Origin: Paraburkholderia sp. BL25I1N1
Lineage (GTDB): Bacteria; Pseudomonadota; Gammaproteobacteria; Burkholderiales; Burkholderiaceae
Direction: 5' to 3'
Assembly (NCBI RefSeq): GCF_003002025.1
Contig: NZ_PVZB01000031.1
Coordinates: forward strand, 1-64,000
Length of the DNA stretch: 64,000 nucleotides
The position numbers and the translations under genes are program-made. The notes beneath the pieces were generated by a model. That model made no database searches. It had not been told where the DNA came from and was given only the letters and a program-made list of their open reading frames with translations. Shown one piece after another: positions 18,712-28,344 of this stretch (position 1 is the first letter of the stretch; each line of letters begins with the position of its first letter).

Positions 18712-18831
18712 GCTTATCCAACTCCTGTCGATTCCAAACAATGGAATACCTTCGGATGATCTATTGAAGTCCGCGAATTACTGACAGACATGGACTGCCG
18801 GCCGCGGCGTCCCGACCCCGGTCGCCCTTCA

Positions 18832-19644
18832 TCAAATGGCGGTCCGGAACAAGCGTCCCCAGCCGGGTACAAGGTCCTCACACCCCGAAAGACGCAGCGC
18901 ATGCCAACATAGCGCCTGATTGGATGTGACAATCGCCTTGCCGGTCTCCGTTTCCAGATCCTCGATGATGGTGGCTGCCCGCATCTGCGTGCACGAGATA
19001 ACGATAGTGTCCACGTCCGAACTTCTGACAATCTGCCGCACCGCATCTGCAATGCTATCCGGCGAGATAAACGGTGCATCATCTCTGACGGTGCCATGGC
19101 CATTGTCAAATTCGCCCACGGCACTCACCTGAAATCCCGCCTCTTCAATTTTTTCAATCGCAATATTGGCGACTTCTTTCGGGTATGGCGATATAAAGCC
19201 AACCCGAGCAGAGCCAAGAGCACGCAGACCTGAAAGGATCCCGGTGAAAGGATCCGTCACCTCCGCCTTCGGGTGAATAGCGCGTACGCAACGCTTCAGG
19301 TTCTCGGGACCGATTACCACCGCTGCCGACGTACAACCAAGCGCCACGACATCTGAAGCGAGCCGAGAGTTGATTTGGCGAAGTGCCACCTCGATGCCGT
19401 CGAACGTGTCCGCCAGAAGGTCTTCCGATATCGGCTGACTCTCCTCGTCCGGCGACGACGAGATCCGGCTTTCAAAAAGCGCCACACCGGGGATTGCCAA
19501 CATGGCACGTGCTTCGTGGGACAGCGTTTGATCGCAGTCGATCACAACCATGCCAATCTGCGCCCGTGCGCCGAATCCTGCGTCCGTCCGGTAGGGAATA
19601 GCGGTCCAAGACATGCCGCCGGATTTTTCGTGTGTTTCAAGCAT
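18832..19644 (-). CDS. EutA-like protein (maleate isomerase / arylmalonate decarboxylase group)
   Basis: Up to 270 residues, Asp/Glu racemase superfamily. Two catalytic-type cysteines are visible: Cys104 in VALGCTSAAVVIG and Cys218 in TIVISCTQMRA. The layout (IGMVVIDCDQTLSHEA, VTDPFTGILSGLRALG, TSNQALCWHALRLSG) matches EutA of hydroxyectoine-utilisation clusters, whose reaction is not settled. The start is ATG 19644 or ATG 19614 (MSWTAIPYR); the second fits family length better. It is the first gene of the operon that continues to 16297. Confidence 0.75.
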   Translation of the reverse strand: MLETHEKSGGMSWTAIPYRTDAGFGARAQIGMVVIDCDQTLSHEARAMLAIPGVALFESRISSSPDEESQPISEDLLADTFDGIEVALRQINSRLASDVVALGCTSAAVVIGPENLKRCVRAIHPKAEVTDPFTGILSGLRALGSARVGFISPYPKEVANIAIEKIEEAGFQVSAVGEFDNGHGTVRDDAPFISPDSIADAVRQIVRSSDVDTIVISCTQMRAATIIEDLETETGKAIVTSNQALCWHALRLSGCEDLVPGWGRLFRTAI

Positions 19645-19880
19645 GACGTCTGCTCACAATAGAGAACCATGTAACTGAAAGACGCAAGTGATCTTTGCTC
19701 CGCGTCGTCGTCCGCGTGGAAAGAGTTTTCGAAGGATCCATAGCGCGCCGTCGTACCGTAGCGCATCGTGCAAGCAGCCCCGACGATGCCTCGCACCGAT
19801 TCGTGCCTTCTCGAACACGGTGCGTTGGCCGGACTTGCGACTCCTTCGCACTATCAGAGTGCTCCGAGCATACACTGTAA

Positions 19881-19908
19881 AGTGTACCTGGCATACCTAG
19901 AATGTCAA
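19881..19908 (-). promoter_or_regulatory. Candidate promoter with tandem operator, before the EutA-like gene
   Basis: Minus-strand TTGACA (19908-19903), 16-base spacer, TACACT (19886-19881). On the plus strand two overlapping operator units fill the spacer: GTAC-CTG-GCAT (19884-19894) and ATAC-CTA-GAAT (19893-19903). The arrangement matches the site at 24539-24577. Confidence 0.65.
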
Positions 19909-20084
19909 CCTCAGAAAGCGAGCACATCATGGGCAGTCGCCTCCCGTCGCTCACGCGCTTCCCGGCACTCGGCCGCTAGCGCATGTCCGCACAAAGCTTC
20001 ATTTTCGACTAGCCACCGCAGGCGTTCGAGAACAGCCGCGGCGGCTAACAGTCGAGCATGCGCCACATCGAGCCACGAAGACTT

Positions 20085-21230
20085 TTAGAACTTATGGCGT
20101 ATTGCGGCGCGGACCACTAGCTGATTCTGAGTCGACGAGACACCATTCGCGCCCGGTACGTATGCAACGTCTAAGACAGAACCGGTCGTATCACCACCGA
20201 CGTGCTGGTAGGCACCCTGGAGGTAGACGTCAGTCCGCTTCGAAAGAAAGTAATCAGCCATGAGACCGATTGTCTGGTAGTTGGGATTACTCTCACCGGC
20301 GGCCGTGTGCAGTGTCGCGCGGGTATAGGTGTACAACGCTCCAAGATAGAATGCGGGCGTGAACTGATACTTGGCGTTCAGCTCAATGTTTTGGAACCGC
20401 AGGCTCGATGCGCTCCCGCCGGTCGGGGCGATAGGGCCAACGTAACCCGACGACACCGGATTCTTGACATCCGTGTTTGAGTAAGCAACCCCCAGCGTTG
20501 CACTGCCGATCGTGTAGTTGATACCGACACCGAAGATGCGAACCCGGTCTGCGACGAAGTTCTCGTCTCCGCCGTTATTGACGGCGCCGTATGCCGTTGC
20601 TGAGGGATTGTTCGCCTGGGAATACGAAGCCGCGATCAGAAGGCTGTCAGTGGAATATTGGGCTCCGATACTGTACTGACGGTTGTTCGCGAAGTTAACG
20701 TCATTCGAGAAGCTGTATGTTCCGCCGAACTGGAAGCCGCCGTAGACCAGGCTAGTGTACTTGACCGTGTTGTTCACTCGGAACGTGCCATCGGCGTTGT
20801 CATTGTCGTAAGGGTGGGAGAAAAGATAGCCCGCCCATGAACCATTCGCTGTGGTGTTGGCGAAATAGTCGACTACAGAATCGTATTGACGCCCAAGCGT
20901 CAGCTTACCCAGCGTTGGACTGGAGAGCCCCACGAACGCTTGTCGCCCAAACATCAGGCCGCCCTGGCCCAGACGGCCGGTGTTCACGTCGAACCCGTTC
21001 TCTATCTGAAACACCGCCTTCAGTTGTCCTCCCAGATCCTCGACGCCTTTCAGGCCCCAGCGACTACCTTGGACATAGCCACTTTGCAACTCATACGCTT
21101 TGCTGCCGGACGAGTTGTTGGTGAAGTCAAACCCTTCGTCGACGAGCCCGTACAGGGTGACTGAGCTTTGTGCATGTGCTGATATCGCCAGACCGGCCGA
21201 AATCGATGCCGCAAGAAGTTTCTTTTTCAT
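20085..21230 (-). CDS. Outer-membrane porin (Burkholderia OmpC-like)
   Basis: 381 residues with signal peptide (cleavage after AISAHA) and mature start QSSVTLYGLVDEG, typical of the betaproteobacterial trimeric porins. Alternating beta strands run throughout, with the family motifs SRWGLKGVEDLGGQLKAVFQ and FGRQAFVGLS, and the C-terminal strand ends in Phe (RAAIRHKF). It probably lets the transported solutes cross the outer membrane; its place between binding-protein and permease genes supports this. No copy of the shared operator was found upstream. Confidence 0.92.
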   Translation of the reverse strand: MKKKLLAASISAGLAISAHAQSSVTLYGLVDEGFDFTNNSSGSKAYELQSGYVQGSRWGLKGVEDLGGQLKAVFQIENGFDVNTGRLGQGGLMFGRQAFVGLSSPTLGKLTLGRQYDSVVDYFANTTANGSWAGYLFSHPYDNDNADGTFRVNNTVKYTSLVYGGFQFGGTYSFSNDVNFANNRQYSIGAQYSTDSLLIAASYSQANNPSATAYGAVNNGGDENFVADRVRIFGVGINYTIGSATLGVAYSNTDVKNPVSSGYVGPIAPTGGSASSLRFQNIELNAKYQFTPAFYLGALYTYTRATLHTAAGESNPNYQTIGLMADYFLSKRTDVYLQGAYQHVGGDTTGSVLDVAYVPGANGVSSTQNQLVVRAAIRHKF

Positions 21231-21447
21231 TTAGACCCCAAAGTAGTACTTCGCCTCTTAGTAGTTCTAAGCTCATACAACGCTGCAAACATTGTTCGGC
21301 CGAGGACGCATGGAGCGAGCCTCCCTACCTGGGCGCATCACGAGTGCGCCCATAGCAGGCTCTTCAGTGCTCAAGGATTAATGCAACTCCAGACCAAATG
21401 TCACATGCTCTCGAACCAACACAACATGGACAAACTGGAACGCTCCT

Positions 21448-22239
21448 TTATGCATGCGACAACTGGCTGAGAAACTTCTGCGCTCTGGCATGTTCGGGCG
21501 CGCCGAAGAACGCCTCGGGCGCCGCGCATTCGAGAATCTGGCCACTGTCCATGAAGACGACCCGGTCTGCGACCTGCCGGGCGAAACCCATTTCGTGGGT
21601 CACGCAGATCATCGTCATGCCATCGTTGGCCAGGTTGATCATGACGTCAAGAACCTCCTTGATCATCTCGGGGTCGAGTGCCGAAGTGGGCTCATCGAAA
21701 AGCATGATTCTGGGTTTCATGCACAGTGCTCGGGCAATGGCCACACGCTGCTGCTGACCTCCCGACAGCTGGCTGGGATGCTTTTTCGCCTGGTCGGCGA
21801 TTCGAACGCGCGTGAGATTCATCATGGCGACGTCCTCCGCTTCCGACCGTTTCATCTTGCGTGTGCGCATCAAAGCCAGCGTGCAATTATCGATAACTGT
21901 CAGATGCGGGAACAGATTGAACTGCTGAAATACCATTCCGACTTCGCGTCGAAGGCTAGGCAGGCCCCGCATCTTCACGTGCATTTCGTTGCAATCGACG
22001 AAAATGTGGCCTTGCTGGTGCGTCTCCAACTGATTAATGCAGCGTATCAGCGTCGATTTGCCTGATCCTGAGGGGCCGCAAATGACGATTTTTTCTCCGA
22101 AGCTCACATCCAGATTGACGTCTCGTAGTACCTGGAATCTTCCGTACCACTTCGATACGCCTTGCATACGTACGGCTACGCCTTCGCTTCTTTCTGGTGC
22201 GAAAGAATGCGTTTTCGGCTGCATCACTTCAGATGCCAT
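21448..22239 (-). CDS. Amino-acid ABC transporter ATP-binding protein (EhuA-like)
   Basis: 263 residues. Walker A GPSGSGKST (55-63), Q-loop VFQQFNLFPHLT, signature LSGGQQQR (158-165), Walker B IMLFDEP (about 178-184) and the H-loop in CVTHEMGFA. Belongs to the polar amino-acid group (GlnQ/HisP/EhuA). ATG 22239 was chosen over the ATG at 22251 because GGAGAGAG precedes it. It is the last gene of the operon binding protein - permease - permease - ATPase (24519 down to 21448). Confidence 0.92.
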   Translation of the reverse strand: MASEVMQPKTHSFAPERSEGVAVRMQGVSKWYGRFQVLRDVNLDVSFGEKIVICGPSGSGKSTLIRCINQLETHQQGHIFVDCNEMHVKMRGLPSLRREVGMVFQQFNLFPHLTVIDNCTLALMRTRKMKRSEAEDVAMMNLTRVRIADQAKKHPSQLSGGQQQRVAIARALCMKPRIMLFDEPTSALDPEMIKEVLDVMINLANDGMTMICVTHEMGFARQVADRVVFMDSGQILECAAPEAFFGAPEHARAQKFLSQLSHA

Positions 22240-22287
22240 GTCTCTCTCCATTACGACTCTGGTCCGGCAATATGCCTGCGACCGGTT

Positions 22288-22953
22288 TTATCCGTGGTTC
22301 CGAACGGTAATCCCGAAATATCGCTCCACCTTCGCAACGAGCCAGACTGCGATGAATGCAAGCAACAAAAAGAGAATTCCAGCAACAAGCATGGGTTCGG
22401 CATATCGGTATGTGTCCGAGGCGACGTCCATAGCACTGCCGAGCATTTCTGGAACGGCGATGACAGCCAGGTAAGGCGTCGATTTGAGAATTGCAATGGC
22501 ATACGCCCCCAACGGTGCCGCGACGTTGCGGATCATCTGCGGCGCAATCACGAAGTACAACGCGTCCAACCAGGCAAGCCCGAGACTCTTGGCTCCCTCG
22601 CTTTGTCCGATTGGCACCGCATCGATACCCGCTTTGAAAACCTCGGCCATATATCCTGAGTAGTAGAAACTCACCCCGAAGATGCCAACAAACATCGCTG
22701 GCAACACGATGCCATACGAGGGGAGCACGAAGAAAAGGAAATAGAGCTGAACTAACGCAGGCGTTGATCGGATTGCATCAATGATAAATTGCGCTGCCGG
22801 CCGAACCACTTTATGCGATCGCCTCAGCATCTCCCAGAAAAAACCGAGGAAAAGAGCGCCGATGAAGCTTAAAATGGCGACCAAAACCGTATTGCCGATA
22901 CCCATTAATACTAGCGGGACGATCCGCAAAGCGAAGGCAAAATCGAAAGTCAT
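22288..22953 (-). CDS. Amino-acid ABC transporter permease (EhuD-like)
   Basis: 221 residues with about five membrane helices. The family EAA-type loop is visible as GAKSLGLAWLDALYFVIAPQ; the N-terminal helix is RIVPLVLMGIGNTVLVAIL. The ATG at 22953 overlaps the stop of the preceding permease gene as ATGA, so the two should be translated together and form a heterodimeric channel. Confidence 0.9.
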   Translation of the reverse strand: MTFDFAFALRIVPLVLMGIGNTVLVAILSFIGALFLGFFWEMLRRSHKVVRPAAQFIIDAIRSTPALVQLYFLFFVLPSYGIVLPAMFVGIFGVSFYYSGYMAEVFKAGIDAVPIGQSEGAKSLGLAWLDALYFVIAPQMIRNVAAPLGAYAIAILKSTPYLAVIAVPEMLGSAMDVASDTYRYAEPMLVAGILFLLLAFIAVWLVAKVERYFGITVRNHG

Positions 22954-23600
22954 GTCCGACTCCGTGCGGTCCCAAAAAATCTTTCGAGGTAGCGACCGAA
23001 AATTGTCACCGGATAACAAATGATCAGATAGGCTAAAAGCAGGCTCGAATAAATAAGCAGTGGGTTGTAACTCAACTGTGATATCTCCTTAGCGCGAAAT
23101 GTCATGTCGCTCAGCGTAATCAGGGATACGAGTGCAGTGCCCTTCATCAATTGGATGAGGTCGTTGATGAACGTTGGAATCATTGCGCGGATAGCCTGAG
23201 GCAGTTCGACTAATCGCAGGACATCGAAGCGGTTCAATCCGAGAGCCAGACCGGCTTCGCATTGTCCCCGGCTCAGGGACTGCAACGCAGCTCTGACAGC
23301 CTGGCTGCTGTAGGCGCCAGAGTTCATTCCTAGAACAAGTGCGCCCACTGTGATACCCGATAAAAAGATGCCAAAAGCCGGCAATGAGTAATAGAACGCA
23401 TAGAGAAGCACGATCACCGGTGAGCTTCTCCATAATTCAATTACCGCAGTTACAGTCTTTCGAAGAAATCCCGTGGAAAAATGCTGCAAGACTCCACCCA
23501 CAAGCGCAAAGGGAATGGCGTACAGGAGCGCGAAAATCGTTACCGTCGCAGTAACGCCGAAGCCCTTGTAAATCGCGAGCATAACTTCTGGAAATGTCAT
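22950..23600 (-). CDS. Amino-acid ABC transporter permease (EhuC-like)
   Basis: 216 residues, His/Glu/Gln/Arg-type permease with about five helices (GFGVTATVTIFALLYAIPF at the start). The EAA loop reads CEAGLALGLNRFDVLRLVEL, followed by PQAIRAMIPTFINDLIQL and KGTALVSLITLSDM. It starts 28 bp after the broken binding-protein gene and overlaps the next permease gene. Confidence 0.9.
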   Translation of the reverse strand: MTFPEVMLAIYKGFGVTATVTIFALLYAIPFALVGGVLQHFSTGFLRKTVTAVIELWRSSPVIVLLYAFYYSLPAFGIFLSGITVGALVLGMNSGAYSSQAVRAALQSLSRGQCEAGLALGLNRFDVLRLVELPQAIRAMIPTFINDLIQLMKGTALVSLITLSDMTFRAKEISQLSYNPLLIYSSLLLAYLIICYPVTIFGRYLERFFGTARSRT

Positions 23601-23628
23601 TCTGGCCTCCCGTCAAAAAAGTGCGGTT

Positions 23629-24519
23629 TCACCGATAGCTAGCGCCGCAGATCTGTTTCGCCGTCACGTCCTCCGGCGCGACCTCAGCTTCACTGAAACC
23701 ATATTTTGCAAATACATGCTTGACGGTCCCATCGACCCTTCGCTTCGTAGGTCCGCTGTTGTAGACATCGCGGAGTTGAACGTCTTCTGGTCGAAATGCG
23801 ATCGCGGCATAGTTCGCCACTGGACGGCCATTTGCGACCAGCCCTGTGAACGGCGTAGCTCGCTCTAGCTTATCGCTCACCTTGGGATCCCTGAGGACGT
23901 TGATCACTGTCGCACTTAATTCGGCATCGGCATCGATTCGACCAGCGAGCAACGCACCGACCGACGATTCCAGGTCTTTGAGCAAGACAATCCGATCTTT
24001 TGGAATGCCCGCTGAAACGGCTTGCTCGGTCACTCAACTCCCGCGTCCGCCGGCCATGCAGACCGCCGGATTCTTTGCGACGTCGGCGAATTTATGAACA
24101 TTTAGGAGAGTGCCCTTTCTGACCAACACCGCGTCGCCAATCGCCAGGTCTGGGTTTGAAAAAACGACCTGTTGACAGCGCTGCGGCGTGATTGCGAGAC
24201 CCGAGGCGACGGCGTCGATTCGCCCGGACAGCAAGCTGGGGATAAGAGCGTCGAAGTCCACGACCACGAAATCAATCTGCTTTACCCCCATTGGGCCGAG
24301 CACAGCGCGGATGATATCCGGGCCGAGACCTGCAACGCTGCCGTCTGTATTTTTATAGCCCCACAGCGCCTGGTTGTGAATACCAATCGTAATTTTGCCG
24401 TCCCGCAGCACTTTTCGTTCGATCGACTGGGCGTTTGCGCGTGAGACGCCGTCGCACGTCAACGCCATTGCAACGGCCAGACGTACCGCCGTCCCTCTGC
24501 CAGTCCCCCCTAGATTCAT
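23629..24519 (-). pseudogene. EhuB-like binding-protein gene interrupted by an in-frame TGA
   Basis: The N-terminal 161 codons give a signal-peptide-like start and KITIGIHNQALWGYKN, VVDFDALIPSLLSGRIDAVA, GLAITPQRCQQVVFS. After GGRGS a TGA (24036-24034) stops translation. The same frame continues directly with VTEQAVSAGIPKDRI through to ICGASYR. Aligned with 29380-30234 and 17824-18711 no residues are missing except the stop codon, so this is a single nonsense change. It is the only binding-protein gene in the operon with the permeases. Confidence 0.88.
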
Positions 24520-24538
24520 GCTTGCCTCTTCTTCCTAG

Positions 24539-24577
24539 TTGACGGATGAAGTATACTTGGTATGCTAGGTACGTCAA
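24539..24577. promoter_or_regulatory. Face-to-face divergent promoters sharing a tandem operator
   Basis: Plus strand: TTGACG (24539-24544), 16-base spacer, TATGCT (24561-24566), towards the M24 hydrolase gene. Minus strand: TTGACG (24577-24572), 16-base spacer, TATACT (24555-24550), towards the transporter operon. Operator units ATAC-TTG-GTAT (24553-24563) and ATGC-TAG-GTAC (24562-24572) lie inside both spacers. One bound repressor could shut both operons. Confidence 0.7.
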
Positions 24578-24737
24578 GCAAACAAAAGTCGCGCGCTGGC
24601 AGTGTTTTCCCGAAGAGCTCGATGTGCAGCAATATGTTGTGCATCCTTGACGCAGCTACCGGCTGGCAGGACGAAGACTTGATCTGAGCCGTATGTGATA
24701 GCTGGGCTTCCGCCCGCCTTTTTTTCGGAGACAAAGA

Positions 24738-25934
24738 ATGACCGCGCCGCAACTAAACATTCCCAGCGTGTTTCGTACCCCTGCCCCTGCAGTGCCCATG
24801 GACGAGCTTCGTCAGCGACTTGCCAACATCCGACGTGAAATGAGCGAGGCAAATCTCGACATCATCGTTCTGACGGACAAAAAGAACGTGGACTACTTCA
24901 CGGACTACCAGGAGCTGTCCTGGGACCATAAGGCTCGTCCCATCTTTGCTGTGGTCTCGATGCAGAACATCGCCATCTTTGGCAGCCTCGGAGAAGCCAG
25001 GACGGTCGAGATGAGACCGCGCGTTTTTAGCGCCGTCTATTACAACGGCTACCTTGATGAGGCGGTGGCCTCGGTCTCGGACTGGATAAAGGCAGCGACC
25101 GGTGGCAAGCACGTCCGCATCGCCGTCGACTACGGACAGGACATGTTTGGCCGGGGTTCACTCGGTTTGCTTGAGGCGCTTAGCGCGCTGGATTCCAGCG
25201 GGACTGTTACAAGCGCCACAGGAGCGATCTGGAAGGTCAGGCTCATCAAGTCGAGGTCCGAAGCGGAGCTGAATCGGGTTGCTTACGAGATCGTTAATAC
25301 CGCTTGGGACCACATCATCCAGCAGGCGTACATCGGTATGCCCGAGTATGAGCTGTATTACCTGATGCAGGCGCAGATCTATCTGAATGGCGCAGAAAGC
25401 GCTGACCCTATCGCGATGCTTTTTTCACGTGGTGACTTCGACTACACGCGCACGGCCAAACAGCGCAAGCTTCAGGAAGGCCATTACGTTTGGACCGATT
25501 TCCGCGCCACCTATGGCGGATACCCGGCCGACCGCAACCGTATCGCGCGCGCCGGTGAGCCGGCCGATTGGGAGCGTAATACCTATGCGGCGGTGCGTTC
25601 TCTCACGCTCGACCTTATTAACTCAATCCGCCCCGGCATGAGGTGCTCGGACGTTTATAAACGGTTCGAGAATATGTGGAGCGAGGCAGATCTCGGAACG
25701 GTCTATAGCGCCGTTTCCCGTATCGGCCACGGAGGCGGACTGGACGTGACCGAACCACCTTCGTTATCCAGAGCGGATACGACTCTAATTCAACCAGGCA
25801 TGGTTCTCCATATTGAACCCAAGCTCGAGCGCGATGGCGCAGTTTTCCAGTTCGAGGAAGTCGTCTTCGTGACTGAATCCGGTGTCGAATTCATTTGCGC
25901 CCAGTCGCCGGAAAATCTTCCGGTGATCCGTTGA
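24738..25934 (+). CDS. M24-family hydrolase, EutD/DoeA (ectoine hydrolase) type
   Basis: 398 residues of the M24 (pita-bread, creatinase/Xaa-Pro peptidase) family. All five metal ligands are present: Asp254 and Asp265 (WTDFRATYGGYPADR), His331 (RIGHGGG), Glu360 (HIEPK) and Glu373 (FQFEEVVF). Length and neighbours match ectoine hydrolase EutD/DoeA, which opens the ectoine ring, but creatinase-type reactions are also possible. The ATG follows CGGAGA. It is the first gene of the plus-strand operon with the DoeB-like gene 20 bp behind. Confidence 0.82.
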   Translation: MTAPQLNIPSVFRTPAPAVPMDELRQRLANIRREMSEANLDIIVLTDKKNVDYFTDYQELSWDHKARPIFAVVSMQNIAIFGSLGEARTVEMRPRVFSAVYYNGYLDEAVASVSDWIKAATGGKHVRIAVDYGQDMFGRGSLGLLEALSALDSSGTVTSATGAIWKVRLIKSRSEAELNRVAYEIVNTAWDHIIQQAYIGMPEYELYYLMQAQIYLNGAESADPIAMLFSRGDFDYTRTAKQRKLQEGHYVWTDFRATYGGYPADRNRIARAGEPADWERNTYAAVRSLTLDLINSIRPGMRCSDVYKRFENMWSEADLGTVYSAVSRIGHGGGLDVTEPPSLSRADTTLIQPGMVLHIEPKLERDGAVFQFEEVVFVTESGVEFICAQSPENLPVIR

Positions 25935-25954
25935 TCTCCTTCCGAAGGTCGCAT

Positions 25955-26983
25955 ATGTCAGGTACTACACGCATTTGGTCTCCTGTTGACTACAGCAAGG
26001 ATGGAAAGCAGGTCGACTGCCTGCGCCTTCCTATATCGACGGATACGTCCGCTTACGGATGGATTCCAATCCCGATTATTGTCCTTAAGAATGGGGACGG
26101 CCCCACCGCGGTGCTCATAGCAGGTACCCACGGTGACGAATACGAAGGCCAGGTTGCGTTGATGCGACTGTCCCGACAGCTGCAACTGCATGACCTGAGA
26201 GGCAGAGTGATCATGCTGCCTTCCCTCAATTTCCCCGCCGTACGGGCCGGCCGAAGGGTATCTCCGATCGACGAAGGCAATCTAAACCGCGTTTATCCGG
26301 GGCACGCGCACGGGACGGCGACTGAGATGATCGCTCACTACGTCACCGAAGTCTTACTTCCGATGGCCGACCTGGTCGTCGATTTGCACTCGGGCGGGCG
26401 CTCGCTCGACTACGTTCCCTGCGCCCTGGTTCGAGGCGGTAAGACGTTATCCGAAAACAGGAAACTGCATGATCTGCTCGACGTTTTTGGAGTGCCCTTC
26501 GCCGAGTTCACTGACGGCACCGGTGGCGGCGGCAATACGACCCTCCCAGCTGCTGCTGCGCAACTAGGGGTGCCCGTGATCACGGCGGAATTAGGAGGGG
26601 CCGCGACGCTAAGAAGGGCTGGGTCGGATCTTGCAGAACAGGGTGTCTTGCGTCTTTTGAAGCACCTCGGCATGTTGCCTTCTTGCGAGGTGCCAGCCCC
26701 CGGACCGGTAAGGTTGATGAACGGGGACAACATGGACCTGTTTCTCTATGCGGACAGCGACGGGATCTTCGAGCCCATGGTCGACATTGGCGACGAGGTA
26801 GATGAAGGACAGCTCGCAGGCTTGCTGCACTCTATTGAAGCGCCGCATAGCCCGCCGACAGAGATTGTGTTCGTCCGTCGCGGAATGGTTGCCTTTAAGC
26901 GCCACCTAGCTCTGACGGTTCGCGGAGACTGCCTTTATGGCCTCCTGGAAGACGTCGAACCCTCACCAGATATCCGGCGGTGA
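25955..26983 (+). CDS. AstE/AspA-family deacylase, EutE/DoeB type
   Basis: 342 residues, M14-like zinc carboxypeptidase fold. Zinc ligands His59 and Glu62 (GTHGDEYEG) and His145 (VVDLHSGG), with the catalytic Glu212 in ITAELGG. DoeB removes the acetyl group of N-acetyl-2,4-diaminobutyrate after DoeA opens ectoine. The pairing with an M24 hydrolase makes a like role (deacylation of an N-acyl diamino acid) the best guess. The ATG at 25955 follows GAAGG. Confidence 0.82.
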   Translation: MSGTTRIWSPVDYSKDGKQVDCLRLPISTDTSAYGWIPIPIIVLKNGDGPTAVLIAGTHGDEYEGQVALMRLSRQLQLHDLRGRVIMLPSLNFPAVRAGRRVSPIDEGNLNRVYPGHAHGTATEMIAHYVTEVLLPMADLVVDLHSGGRSLDYVPCALVRGGKTLSENRKLHDLLDVFGVPFAEFTDGTGGGGNTTLPAAAAQLGVPVITAELGGAATLRRAGSDLAEQGVLRLLKHLGMLPSCEVPAPGPVRLMNGDNMDLFLYADSDGIFEPMVDIGDEVDEGQLAGLLHSIEAPHSPPTEIVFVRRGMVAFKRHLALTVRGDCLYGLLEDVEPSPDIRR

Positions 26984-26986
26984 GCG

Positions 26987-28156
26987 GTGGAGAGCATTCT
27001 CAACGCGAACATCGGAGGCATGCAATGCATACGTTGCGATGCTTTGCATCCAGTGGCCGATTACTTTGAGGGCTGTCCCTCCTGCCTCGCGAGCGGCAAT
27101 CCCGCGAGCGTGGCACCTCGGTACACGACGCTTCCGCGTGAAGTCAGGTTCGAGACTCTCGGGGACTGGCTATGCTATTCCGGCACGTCCGGCCTTGGCG
27201 AGGGCGTGACCCCTTTGTCGTCGTTGCCGCGAGTCGCCGCGGAGCTGGACATACGCGCCCTGCACTCGAAAAACGAATTCACCAATCCAACGGGCTCCCA
27301 GAAGGACCGGATGGCCGCGTTGATCGTGCAACGCGCACTCGACATAGGTGCCAAGACCATCGCAGTTGCTTCAAGCGGCAACGCCGCGGCGTCAGTTGCC
27401 GCCTACGCGTGCCGGGCCGGCCTCCGGTGCGTTGTGGTAACCACACCGGACATCAGCTTGAATTGGCGCCGCGCAATCGAGATGTACGGCGCCGAAATCG
27501 TCGCGACGAAAAGCGCGGATGACCGATGGACGCTTATCAAACGGCATGCCCGGAATGGAGACTGGTATCCGGCCACGAACTACATGACTCCACCGGTCGG
27601 CAGCAATCCGTTCGGAGTGGACGGGTACAGGACTATAGCTTTGGAACTTTATCTGCAGCTATCCGACGCGCCGCCCACCGACATTGTCGTGCCAACATCT
27701 CGTGGCGACTTGCTGTGGGGCATCACCAAAGGCTACCGCGACCTGCAGACTGCAGGACTGCTTGCGGCAACTCCCAAAGTCCATGCGGTTGAACCATACC
27801 CTCGTGTAGCGCATGCGCACCATGGACGCGGCATGGTGATAAGCAATTATTCGGGTGATACAGCAATGGGCTCCATTGGTGGCAACACGGTTACCCATCA
27901 AACGCTACGGGCGCTCGACGAGAGCGGCTCGTCCGCGATCTCAGTCAGGGACGAGGACGCGCTGGAGGATCAGCGGGCCTTGGCGCGCGAAGGGCTTTAC
28001 CTTGAACTGTCGAGCGTCGCACCGCTATCTGGACTGCGTCAACTCGTTGAGAACGGCAACATTGGCGCGAGCTCGCGTGTTGTTCTCGTTTCTACATCGC
28101 ATGGCTATAAGGAACCTGCCAGCTTTACAACTGCGCTGAGACCCATCACGGTTTAG
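26987..28156 (+). CDS. Threonine-synthase-like PLP enzyme
   Basis: Up to 389 residues, fold-type-II PLP enzyme. An N-terminal CIRC / CPSC pair (likely zinc site) precedes the core, as in many threonine-synthase-like proteins. The PLP lysine lies in NPTGSQKDRMA and the phosphate-binding loop is SSGNAAASVAAY. It starts at a GTG four bases after the previous stop; the alternative ATG at 27020 has GGAGG too close. In eut clusters the fold-type-II enzyme EutB acts on hydroxyectoine; this protein may fill that place but is closer in form to threonine synthase. Confidence 0.8.
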   Translation: MESILNANIGGMQCIRCDALHPVADYFEGCPSCLASGNPASVAPRYTTLPREVRFETLGDWLCYSGTSGLGEGVTPLSSLPRVAAELDIRALHSKNEFTNPTGSQKDRMAALIVQRALDIGAKTIAVASSGNAAASVAAYACRAGLRCVVVTTPDISLNWRRAIEMYGAEIVATKSADDRWTLIKRHARNGDWYPATNYMTPPVGSNPFGVDGYRTIALELYLQLSDAPPTDIVVPTSRGDLLWGITKGYRDLQTAGLLAATPKVHAVEPYPRVAHAHHGRGMVISNYSGDTAMGSIGGNTVTHQTLRALDESGSSAISVRDEDALEDQRALAREGLYLELSSVAPLSGLRQLVENGNIGASSRVVLVSTSHGYKEPASFTTALRPITV

Positions 28157-28275
28157 GTCCAGCGAGAAAGCAAGGACTAGTCGATGCTGATCATTCGCCC
28201 ACACCTGCCTTGCAGAACATGCACGCGCCGCCGCGTCGCAAGCTGAGCGCACGCGCCGACTCCGTATCAAGCATG

Positions 28276-28290
28276 TATACTAGGGATACC
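28276..28290 (+). promoter_or_regulatory. Candidate operator before the GntR gene
   Basis: ATAC-TAG-GGAT (28277-28287), extended by GTATAC on the left and GGATACC on the right. A TATACT at 28276-28281 could be a -10 box but has no clear -35 box. It lies about 60 bp before the chosen GTG start of the regulator, which suggests autoregulation. Confidence 0.5.
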
Positions 28291-28344
28291 GGATACGCTG
28301 CGGCTGCTCTAGCCGCGGCGATCGAAGGCAAGAACGGAGAAAAA

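Noticed and set aside
24738..26983. Naming the M24 and AstE/AspA genes eutD/doeA and eutE/doeB
   Set aside because: Family and context fit, but several partner genes of the ectoine pathway are missing, so the substrate is not established and no symbols were given.
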